A stretch of 64,000 bases of DNA, taken from the NCBI GenBank assembly GCA_036971615.1, contig JAYKKR010000014.1, positions 310,001 to 374,000 on the forward strand, read 5' to 3'. The notes beneath the pieces are model-generated. The model was not told the DNA's origin, made no database searches, and saw only the letters and a list, made by a program, of their open reading frames with translations. Positions 9,166 through 18,941 of this stretch are shown here, piece by piece. The stretch's first letter is position 1. Each line of letters begins with the position of its first letter. The position numbers and the translations under genes were made by a program. This stretch comes from Amyloporia xantha. Taxonomy: Eukaryota; Basidiomycota; Agaricomycetes; Polyporales; Adustoporiaceae.

Positions 9166-10667
9166 TCACTGCGTTTATGCATTTTTCGTGACCTGGATGC
9201 TAGGTAGTCAGTAGGAGGGATCGTGATTCTCGTGTCTGAGTAGTACAGATAGTCATCGTATGCTAGAGGCACGATGCTATGTAGTGGACCTTGCCGCGAA
9301 AAGAATACCAGACTGTGTAGCCACCCATACGCCAAAGACGCGAATGAGAATAGCCGCCGTCCCGTGTCTGAGACGCTACCTATTCTAGCAGCGTCGTGCC
9401 GCTATTTCTGTGATTCAAAGTCGTGTCTTAGTCACGATGTCTGCGATACAACTTCGCGACACATCTACTTCTGTGGTGAATCAATTATCATGTAGCTGCC
9501 AACATAGTGCCCGGACACTACATAGCGGACGTTCAAATCTTGTGCCCCTTAAGTTCAATGGCCCACGTCGTCACGGTTGTGGTTTTCACTCCCTCTACAT
9601 CTTGCCTTAACGTCTCGAGTCAGTCTGATACACGCTGGAAAAGACACCTTCAGGCTGTCCAATAAGTCTTGCAGCCTCCCTGCTGATGCCGGGATACTTT
9701 TATAATTCAAGATGTCCCTGCCAGAGACTCACAGACGAATCTTTGGATGGAGTGCGATGTGTGTCCCCGTGAGCAGAGAAATTCCAGCCGTGGGTCATTG
9801 ATCTTATTGTCTCTGTTGTGCTGTTCATCTTGACCGTAGTCAATAGTGGCGTGCTCAAAACATCATGAAGAGCGCCGTCAGCAAGCTCTATGCGATCATT
9901 GGCACCAAAGACCAGGAGCTGGTGCAGGTACGCCGAAATATTCCTCTTTAAGTGTGATCGGAGGCGCTGAACCGCCGCATGTTGATGCAAGGACATTCCC
10001 GAGACCCACGACGTGGACTTGTTCCTCGAACACCTCACTCGGAAGGCTGCTGCCTTGCGCGACGACCCTACGATGGCTCTCGGAGACACATGAGGCTGCT
10101 GACAGCATGGCATTGACACTGCCACGAGGCCATCCGGTAGGTGCTCGATGCTGTCAACTGTGATCTCGCTCGCTGACGGCCGTAGCTAAGGTGAAGCTCG
10201 ATGCAGCAATGGGTGGAGATTGCCCCATGGACCTTCAAGTTCAGGCATACAGGCAGGCATGTAGGCGCAATGTTTATAGGCCATCAATGTATAGTACTAC
10301 TACCAGTAGCACGGGCCACCGTTGAATGCATTTGATTCTAGTCATTACAAATTAGTGATTACGGAAGGAACCAATATCCCAACAACTCGCTCTGTAGTGA
10401 CAAAATAGTGGCTAAGGAGTAAATATCGCGGAGGTACTACTACTTCTTCTAGTAGAAGCAACACGACAGTCGCTGTGTGGCATAGTGCATGTCGCGGTAG
10501 GGCTGCTGTGACGGATCGTGCCCGAGACACTATCTAGCAACTAGGTACCGCATCTGATCTCTAGCCGCATGGCACTGTCCGATGTAGCGGCGACGGCCAC
10601 GACCTCCACGATATTGGCCAGTGTCCTACCTAGTGCCCAGGAAACTAATTTGGCAAAAACGCAGTGA
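9166..10667 (+). mobile_element. Non-autonomous TIR DNA transposon, copy A
   Basis: It starts TCACTGCGTTT at 9166 and ends AAACGCAGTGA at 10667. A GTGCAG hexamer lies on both outer sides (9160-9165 and 10668-10673), a candidate target duplication. The left arm (9166 to about 9533) and right arm (about 10286-10667) match, inverted, the right and left arms of copy B at 11842-13006. The middle differs between copies. No transposase frame is visible. Confidence 0.7.
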
Positions 10668-10690
10668 GTGCAGGGGTCACGCAGGTCACC

Positions 10691-11188
10691 AGGACCCCGG
10701 CGAATCCCCCAAGAGCCTCGATCCCATTTGGTCCGAAAATCGGCCAAAATTTCGAAAATGTTCGATCCAAAAGGCCGAATTTGGGGGGCGTAGGTCGAAA
10801 TGTTCGGTGCCATAACGGTCCGAAATGTACCCCTCAGCCCGCATGTCCGATCCTATCAGGGCCGAAATCCGGCCAGTCCTGGCGCGGAAATGGACAGGCC
10901 GGTCAAGCCGACGGGCATCTCCTCAGACGCCTCTTCGGTCCCCTGCCGAATGCTCTTCCGTGATCCAGATGGCGTGCAGACGGCGCCGAACAATTCCAGC
11001 ACCGCCCGATGAGCAGATCGGCCTTTTTTGCGAGGCTTTAGCGATTTTAAGAGGTTCGATCCCATTTGGGGCCGAAATTAGGCCTTTTGCCGCGAGGTTA
11101 TGTGCCCAAAGTCCGAATTGGGCGTCGGGCGAGGTCCGAACGAAGGTCGATTTGGGATCGAGGCTCTTGGGGGATTCGCCGGGGTCCT
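10691..11188. mobile_element. hAT-like MITE, 498 bp
   Basis: Perfect 36-bp terminal inverted repeats start AGGACCCCGGCGAATCCCCC at both ends. The element is flanked by an exact 8-bp duplication AGGTCACC (10683-10690 and 11189-11196). The 8-bp duplication is typical of hAT elements. The interior has no plausible coding sequence and repeats CGGCCAAAA/GGTCCGAAA-like words. The uninterrupted paralogous site at 8876-8950 has one copy of the target. Confidence 0.88.
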
Positions 11189-11252
11189 AGGTCACCACCC
11201 CAGGAGTCACGGGGGTAAATGTACCAGACGTTCAGGAGCCTGGAATCACCCG
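11189..11252. repeat. Short dispersed repeat, MITE-interrupted copy (right part)
   Basis: Inverted match to 8876 to about 8935. Its continuation lies on the other side of the MITE at 10668-10690. The two parts plus one copy of AGGTCACC rebuild the order seen in the intact copy. Confidence 0.75.
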
Positions 11253-11841
11253 TGAATTCAATTCAGATTCCAGCTCCGAACGGCTGGCCCCGAGACTAAA
11301 CTATCCCATACAATTCCAACTCGCTTGAAATGGTTCCATCTAAAGAGAGTGGGACGACAGGGTCATTGTGGCGCGCGTAGCGCGCGTGGAAACCACCTGG
11401 CACCCACGTTGGCCGCGTGGCTGCCATGTGAGCGTGGGTCGTCCCATAGGACTGGCTGCGCGCAGCGCGAGAGTAGGCGCCGGGCCCCGCGCAGCGGCAG
11501 GGGGGTCCGCGGGGGTCTCCCCCGCGCAAGGATCCAAAGTAAAATCCCTCTGCAACGGGAACGGGCAGGCGCAAAAATTCACAAGATAAAATGTTTAGAG
11601 CAAAAATACAGCATGTCTACTGCAACGGGAACGGGCATAGGTCGTGCCTATAGCGCACAGCACGGGAGCTGGCACTGGGCTTGCGTCGGGACTTCCCCTG
11701 GCTACGCACTATGTCCGCTGCAACGGGAACCAGTATTGGTGCACTCCTGGCTCCGCGCAGCAGGTGGAGCTGTGGTTAGCACTCTTTCTTGCACAGGGAT
11801 TCCACTTGAAAATAAATTCACATAATAATGTCCCTGCTGAA
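11253..11841. repeat. GC-rich palindromes and CTGCAACGGGAAC repeats
   Basis: Small perfect palindromes cluster here (GCGCGCGTAGCGCGC near 11372, CGCGGGGGTCTCCCCCGCG near 11510, GTGGAAACCAC). A TGCAACGGGAACGGGCA word occurs at 11551-11567 and 11621-11637, shortened at 11719-11730, and again at 13039-13054. No gene was recognised; the short frames are incidental. Confidence 0.55.
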
Positions 11842-13006
11842 TCACTGCGTTTTTGCCGGATTAGTTTCCTAGTCACTAGGTAGGACACTACTCGAAATCG
11901 CAGAGATCGTGGCTGTCGCCGCTACATCGGATAGTGCCATGCAGCTAGGAATCGGATGCGGTACCTAGTTGCCAACCTAGTGTCTTAGGCACGAGCCGTC
12001 ATAGCACCCCTACTACGATATATACTATGCTGTGTGGCTACCGTCGTGTCTCTGCTGCTACAAGCAGTAGTAGTACCTCTGCGATGTCTGATCTGCAGCC
12101 GCGATTCTATCACTATAGCTACGAGTTGCTGTGGTATTGGTTCCATTCCATAGTCACTAATTTATAATCAACACAATCAATATATTAGTGGCCCGTGGTA
12201 CTACTCTACATCACTGATCTACAATCATCACCCCATCCACCCGCCTCGAGATCCACAGCCTGAGGGACATTGCTGCCTTGTGGCACCTTAGCTCCTGCCC
12301 GGCTATGGTAGCTTCAGAAGCATTTGCTTTAGTACATGTTCATCGTTAGCTATAAAAAGACTCACCAGCAAACTACTGGAGTCTTGTCTGTGTGTAGTAC
12401 GCGCTGGTAAAATCTCTTTTATGAAGGTTCTACACCTATCGGGGTTATAAGCAGCAGCTGCAACTTACGACCCACAAGAAAAAAGTCCGATACTCACCTT
12501 CAGTCAAACTTGCATCACCAGTGGACACCCAGCGGATACGTGCATCGACTTGAGTCTCCAAGGTAGTATGTAGAGGGGAGTGAAGAGAAGCAACGACAGG
12601 CAGGTCTGAACTTATAATGAAGCGGCGGGCACGAGGTTTCAATATTTCAATATCCGCCATGTAGTGTCCGGGCACTATCTTGGCAGCTACCACAGTAGTA
12701 CTGCGATTATGTAGCGAGACGGTATCGTAGATGTCGCGGCCAGGACACGATTGTAAATCGCAGATATAGCGGCGCGTATCGTCAGACTAGGTAGCGTCTT
12801 AGGACACGAGACGGCGGTTATTCACAGTCGCGTCTGTGGCATACGGGTGGCTACGCAGTCTAGCGAGTGTTTTCGTGGCGGGGTCCACTATATAGCCTTG
12901 TATCTCTAGCATATGGTCACTATCTATACTATTCATTCACGAGAATCACGATTCCATCTCCCGACTGCTTAGTGTCCAGGTCACCAAAAACCCAAAAACG
13001 CAGTGA
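11842..13006 (-). mobile_element. Non-autonomous TIR DNA transposon, copy B (inverted relative to A)
   Basis: It starts TCACTGCGTTTTTG at 11842 and ends AAAACGCAGTGA at 13006. The left arm (11842 to about 12225) is an inverted match of A's right arm, and the right arm (about 12640-13006) of A's left arm, with divergence visible by eye. The shorter middle is unlike A's. No target duplication was found and no coding sequence is visible. Confidence 0.68.
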
Positions 13007-13121
13007 ATGGGAACAGAACATGGTGTGTTCTCCGAGTCTGCAACGGGAACGGGTCACGGGCACAAAGTCCCCGTTGGTAATTTAAATTTGAATCATTCCT
13101 ATTACATAGATTTCTTCTGAT

Positions 13122-13252
13122 TGGAGGTGCAAAGCACCTCCGTGGCTTCGCCACGGGTGAAGTCACTAGAACATACATTATAACTGTTTGTATAATTTGT
13201 ACTCAAAGGCGCAAAGCGCCTTGCGTGGCAAAGCCACGGGTAAAGACACTAG
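13122..13252. repeat. Two related double-hairpin units
   Basis: Unit 1 (13122-13170) has stems GGAGGTGC/GCACCTCC and GTGGC/GCCAC followed by GTGAAGTCACTAG. Unit 2 (13205-13252) has AAGGCGC/GCGCCTT and CGTGGC/GCCACG followed by GTAAAGACACTAG. Both keep AAA loops and the trailing CACTAG while stem bases differ in a paired way. They look like small mobile palindromes. Confidence 0.55.
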
Positions 13253-14430
13253 TAAGTAGTAATCTGAGGAGTTTTGGCGACACGTGGCTTCTCATAAAGG
13301 CAAGGTCACCCACTGCGCAATCGTTTCCTGCAGTTATTCTCTATCCATACTCGCCCGTGACGCTCTTGCAGGACAACTATATCCACGGCCGGTTGAATGG
13401 TTTGTTAATGGTCAATTTCTCAGATTCTCAGATTAAGCGATATAGGATACCCAAACTTACACTGGTACGTACTGGTCCTGAATTCAAGCTCGGTATACTG
13501 TACATGCCCAACAGCATAAACAATGCAACTCACTTGCACGGGAGAAATGCATCCCTGTAGAGTTTAGTGCATTGGTCATTAGTTTGCAGCTTCATCCTAC
13601 AAAACAAAGGAATGAGGTAAGATTCCCGGTCTCTGCATGTAGTGCGATCATTTGTGAGACTGGACAATCTTTCTTCCTTCGTATTGGTGGCCACAGATTC
13701 ACCGACCCTGAAAACCTATTCTGGTCTTTCAGTCTACCCACTCGAGGAACTCGCGTAAAACACAGGTGTGCCTGCTACCTGTTGTGATTCCCAGATGCAT
13801 CCCAACGAAGGAACTGCCTTCGCACAACCTCTCGGCTCTTCGGAACACTCGCGATGAAAGTTCATTTAATGGACCAGCACTGTGTGGTGATGTTCTCATT
13901 TCTCTCCCGTTGTATTCGTATCATTAGTCACGGTCATCAATCCGCCGCCACAGTTCCTAAACCCAAGCCTAGACTGAGTTTTATCCAATAACACCACGGC
14001 GAGTCAGCCCGAGTGGTTTTAGCTGGCGCCGCTGCAAGGCAGTTTCAAGTGTCCTCGAGAGCAATTCCTGTTTGACCCGTCGCGGTCGGTCTAAAGTAGG
14101 TAGGCTTGGACGCCGATGGGCACTGCGCATTGATCTGTGGTTGCGCGGCCTTTCGTATCAACACTCGAGTTTCCGGATTTAGAACATGCGCACCCATATA
14201 TTCCTGTACAGAGCAGCAGTGGCAGATGCCCACGCATGTCGGCATTAGCGCGAGCATTGCCTCGCGTACTTGTATAAAAATGTCATGCACTTTTCCGATA
14301 ATTTCCGTCCTCCAGCCCCCTCCTCACTTCCTCCACATACATATGTTATGAAGCTCGCATGTGAAGCACATAATTCAGTTGGTATATTGTCCTCTATCTA
14401 CCTTCCATAGACGTTGGCTAATACTCTATC
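13253..14430. other. Intergenic, 1.2 kb
   Basis: Lies between the transposon nest and the F-box gene. Only short open frames without recognisable content were seen, and no RNA gene. The last 150 bp should contain the promoter of the gene starting at 14431. Confidence 0.4.
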
Positions 14431-15714
14431 ATGCAGACTGTGTACCTCCACATGTCGCCAATTTTCCCTGTCGAGATATTCGAGCACATCATAGATTGTG
14501 TCTGGGATGACGACGCTGATCGTCGCATGCGTCGTCGTGTCCTATTAGCATGTGCTATTACATGCCGTTCATGGCTGCCCAGAAGTCGTTTATATCTCTT
14601 TCGAGATATCTCCCTTCGAAGTCAGAAACAGCTGTACCGGTTTCATAAACTCTTCACAACCATATCCCACCTTGATTATTACGTCAGGGAAGTCGAGATC
14701 ACCGACGCCCAGGTGCTAAGCGCGTTCGCTGCCATGTGTGCGCGGAGACTCAATAGGATCGAATACCTACACATCTCTGGCAGGCATAGTCAGCTTGTCG
14801 CCTTCGTTCCTCAAAGCTCCATCCTACCAATACCCGAATTCACCTCCATAACCAGACTGCAGATATTTCGCACGACGTTTGCGACCTTCACCGATTTTGG
14901 CAACCTAATTTGTGCGCTGCCCAATCTCTCCGTCCTCGCCTGTGTGGACGTCTCGTGGACGAGGAATGGGTACAACCCGGCACATTTTACGCTAGCGGGT
15001 CCTCGTCTTAGACTGACTAGTCTGGAGATTGAGCTGTGCCCACTGGATGAAATCATTGATTGGTTTCTTGCAGTCACGTCGATGAAATATCTTGAGCGTC
15101 TCGTGCTTCCTTTCGCTTGCGAACGGGACATGGAACCTCTGGGGCGGCTGCTGCGGGCGGCTGGATCATCCCTTCGTTGTCTGGCAGTTGCTGTCTATCA
15201 GCCGCCCGGCAACGTCACGCTGCAAACGTCAATTGGTAGGTCCCTGTAATTGACTTCCTATAGCCTGGATCCACGCTTATTCACCGGTACGTATGGAGGT
15301 ATTTCACTGAGACTTTCTCAGAACAGCTCCCTTAGATCAATCCACTTCGTCCTCTACCGATCACAGGACTGGGGATGGGTTTATGCCATGCTCTCTCAGG
15401 TGGGGCCCAGCATAGAGCAGGTCATATTTGACATACAAAGCGTGATGGAGGGCTCCGACGGTTCGTCGAGTCTAGATGAATTCCAATGTCGTCGCCTCGA
15501 CAAAATGTTGCTCGGCCCACATTTTGCGCGGATCACTTTGATCTTCACGCATCTGCAGTCAGAGACTGGACCGCAGGGCGAGCATTGGGCTTTCTCCGCA
15601 ATCCCGCGATGTTTCCCTTCCTCGTGGTCGCGAGGCATACTTGTTTTTAAGAGCTGTAAGCCGTTTCTCTGTTTCATGCTTCCGTCAAGCCCTAGTTGTG
15701 CTGACTCTTTGTGA
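14431..15714 (+). pseudogene. F-box domain protein with in-frame stop
   Basis: The frame from 14431 encodes an N-terminal F-box (FPVEIFEHIIDCVWDD, CRSWLPRSRLYLFRDISL) followed by irregular leucine-rich substrate-binding-like segments, the layout of the large Agaricomycete F-box families that would pair with Skp1 in SCF ubiquitin ligases. The same frame is closed by a TAA at 15247-15249 and then stays open to 15714 (SLDPRLFTGTYGG... onwards) with similar composition. The stop can be bypassed only by implausibly short introns (24 or 36 nt with weak donors), so either this is a young pseudogene, the protein ends at residue 272, or an indel exists. Expression and target are unknown. Confidence 0.65.
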
Positions 15715-16209
15715 CTCAGACAAGGACCGCGAGCATCGTTACGACCTCGCTTAGTTTGCATTACCCACAAGTCCCATTCTGCCAATAGTCCTTCCGAGAT
15801 TTCTTGTAGTACTGTCGCGATTTTGTCTTTGTTATTGGCCAACAGTGCATTTTTTCGGCTCCGTCCGTTGATTGACGCGTTATAGCGTACGGGTCACAGT
15901 AAACCCCAGAAATAACCTGTAGGCTCCTTTTCGCAGTCTTGCCGGACATTCGTTTGCACTTGAACTCTTATGACTTTTCTGGGACATCTCGTTCTACTTC
16001 ATCGTCGATGAACACAGCATGTTCTAGTCACGCACTAATCATAGGGTTAGCAACCATACACATGGCTGTGCATAACAGGTCAAAGGGCTATCAATGGGTG
16101 TATCCCCACATGTACAGCGGCTTTGGCTCTATCGGAAGGACAATTTCACGAAAAATATTTTACTGCACACCGGAGCCTTGCGCAAACCGCCCCAGTATAG
16201 CTGTGATAC
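15715..16209. other. Convergent intergenic stretch
   Basis: About 0.5 kb between the 3' ends of the F-box gene and the flavin monooxygenase gene. No feature was recognised. Confidence 0.4.
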
Positions 16210-18490
16210 TCACCAGGCAATGCCAATGACACTACCCGATGCAGTGTGTGTTTGTGCTCTCAGCTCAGCTCTTTCTAATCCTAGACGCTCAATTTCCCTG
16301 AGATCGATCACTTTGAACGGCCATGTAAGCGCGTTTCCACCGCTCCTCATAGTTCGTACTTGCATGTCTTCTAATAGTGTGTCGGCAGCCTGTGGCCAAC
16401 TACACGTGCACTGATCAGTACAAATATAAGGACGAGGAAACAGGTCTTGTTACCTCCAGAATGCAAGATCACTGCTGTAACTCTCGTTGACTGAGAGCAA
16501 CGCACCAGGATAGCGCTGCTGAAGCCATTTGTTGTTCTTTTCTGCGTGGGCAAAGGCTTCTGATGATGACTCTGGTAGATGAAGGAATCGATCTCGACGA
16601 AAGTAAGAAGCAATCCAGTGGGCTGCTACTTCATACAAATAACCATTGTTGGTGCCGAACTTGATGGCCATAAAGTGGTGACTATGAGCTAATCATATCT
16701 GTAGAAGGTAAATGCTCACAATTGCACCATTAACAGCGAAATCTCTGTACGAAATACTCTTAGCGGGGACAAGCCCCCTATATATCGACACCGTTGGTTG
16801 TTCGCCCTGGGATTGGACAGTCGGTGGGTTAGATAGTGAAGTGTACTTCCAGCAGTGCTGCCTCGCATGTTTATCCAACACATGTCTGTTGAGCCCTATT
16901 TCTTCTCTCGTATCTTCTGGAGAACTATACCGTCAGAACTGGAGTCGTCACGGTAGCATGTCGTTCATGTGAAGCCTTACGATTAAAGATATTATTCCAC
17001 GACGAGACATATCCAGTAGCGAAGACGACGGCATTGGCCTTCAGTATTCGTGCGTCACTCAACACGATCCCTTGACCGTCATCGGCGAAGGACAATGCGC
17101 GAGCGGGTGAAATGAGACCGATTGAACCTCGCTTGGCAAGATCGTAAAATCCATTGGGAACCCCAATTCCTTCGTCATTAGTACGCACGGTCCAGAACAA
17201 ATTTGGTGCGCAGCGCAGAGGGGAATGGCTTGGTACTGAGAGCGTTTTAAACTTCACATTTTGTGATGAGCAATGATCTGCCGCTGGTCAAGGTTTAGAC
17301 AGCACGTACAGACAGCCATGTTAGGATATCCCATGTCGAGCGAACTATCTTCTTACCAATCCATGTTGTGTGCAAGAATTTTCTAACAATAGAATGGTCG
17401 CCATATAAATCTACAAGGAAGAATACCAGTGACTCACTCCAGACGTGTCTTGAGCACCACGTGAGGGGAGAAGATAGAGAGTAACCTTCAGCTGGTGTTG
17501 AGCAGACCGCAATTACTTGTACGTTGTATGCAAATTATGATTACCTGCTCCTGCGGATAAAATCGGGATATGGAATTGGCGCCGCAAGTATAGCATCTGT
17601 GCTTGAAAATACCATAGATACTCGTCTGCCTTGATTGGCTAAATATGCGGATATGCTAGATATCGTTACTGGTTAGGGTCGTCGGCGCAGTATCGAGATG
17701 CAAACGGTTCCACTTGCTCTTGGGCTGATTTCCCCCCTCCGATGACTATCACAGAGTCATCTGAATTATCAGAGATGGGCCTCACAGCGTTCAATACGTC
17801 GCTCCGGCGTGCACCGAACTGAGCGGAATGGATAACTAGTCCAAGGAATCCCTTCGCGTCTGCTTGTGTTTGGGATAGGGCTGCCGGTATGCGAGGTTCA
17901 CTACAACCCTTAAATGACGAATTAGGCCTACAGCTGGTTGATATGCGAGTGAGAATCCTACCCCAGTACAGAGAATGACCTTGTCATATTGAAGAGTCGT
18001 TCCCGCTCCTGACACCGTGTCTTTTACCGTCACAAACCAGATACGCGATCTAATCTCTTGTGTTTCGAGGTTGGCCACAGGACGTATGTTCAGCACCTCT
18101 GTGTTGAATTTGATCTTATTTGCCAGGAAGCGTGATGCGAACTCCTCCATATATAATTGCATATCTTCTCCCGACAGTCGCCCACCGGTAGCCGTGCCGC
18201 GACAGGGAGGAGGCATATCAAGAGATGAAAATCTGAATTCGCCATGCACGCTGATAGCCATGGAAGTCATGACCTATTAGCAATGACAGTAAAGATAGCA
18301 CAGTAGTGGCTCACTTATTGATGGATAATCCCGGATAGACTCGGTCTGCAGACCATACACCTCCTGGTGACGCATCTCTTGTCAAAACTTCCACATCGCG
18401 GAAGCCATCTTGGAGAAGTGTATAAGCAGTAATGAGACCTGCAGGCCCTGCACCGACAATGCATATTTTGGCTGCAGTGTCAGAAGCCAT
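16210..18490 (-). CDS. Flavin-containing monooxygenase-like FAD/NAD(P)-dependent oxidase
   Basis: Ten exons, hand-joined: 18490-18315, 18250-17962, 17908-17718, 17655-17545, 17485-17438, 17382-17357, 17283-16981, 16916-16720, 16659-16454 and 16399-16210. The sum is 1737 nt, giving 578 aa, the usual length for fungal members. FAD is bound by the N-terminal dinucleotide fold (IVGAGPAGL, residues about 11-19). GGVWS and the NNVHGEF region follow, then the second nucleotide fold (VIGGGKSAQD) for NADPH, then the ATGY motif late in the protein (FATGYVSSW). Members oxygenate soft nucleophiles or act in secondary metabolism; the substrate here is unknown. The intron at 17717-17656 uses a GC donor (GCAAGT). 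The short exon 17382-17357 and its junction with the next exon are the least certain: KKIVRSTWDILTWLS, spliced out in this model, also looks codable. Confidence 0.9.
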
Positions 18491-18941
18491 GTTTGTGTCC
18501 GAGCAGACATGCAGGTCGCGATGAAGGGGAGGTCTGGGGATCTATATACAATGCAATCTTACCTTGTGACCTGTCAATAAGACGGGTCGTGATCAGTGAG
18601 TCCCCATCGTGCTCGTACGATTCCATTTATATCGGAATTCCAGAGCCAACAAGTGAGCGGTACCGGACAACACATTTCTATTGCGATAGCTGAAGCGGAA
18701 ATTAAATTCTGTCAATCAAGTCAGCCGCGCTCCGCAGGACCTCACCAACGTGGTAATATGAACCACCCATGTGTCCACTACGTAGAATCAAGCTCTTGGC
18801 CGCGCAATTCAAGGCGCGCGCTGAAAACCATCCATGAGAAATACTATCAATAGTCCGATTGCGTTGAGCTACATGAAATAGAATAACCCGTGCCATGAAC
18901 GTATCGTACATCACAAGTACACTCCCAGCCAATAGACGCAC

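Noticed and set aside
11551..11730. CRISPR-like repeat array (TGCAACGGGAAC words)
   Set aside because: Irregular spacing, few copies, eukaryotic context and no cas genes.
9166..13006. One 3.8-kb transposon with giant terminal inverted repeats
   Set aside because: The inner arms also end in the same TCACTGCG termini pointing the other way, which fits two inverted elements better than one.
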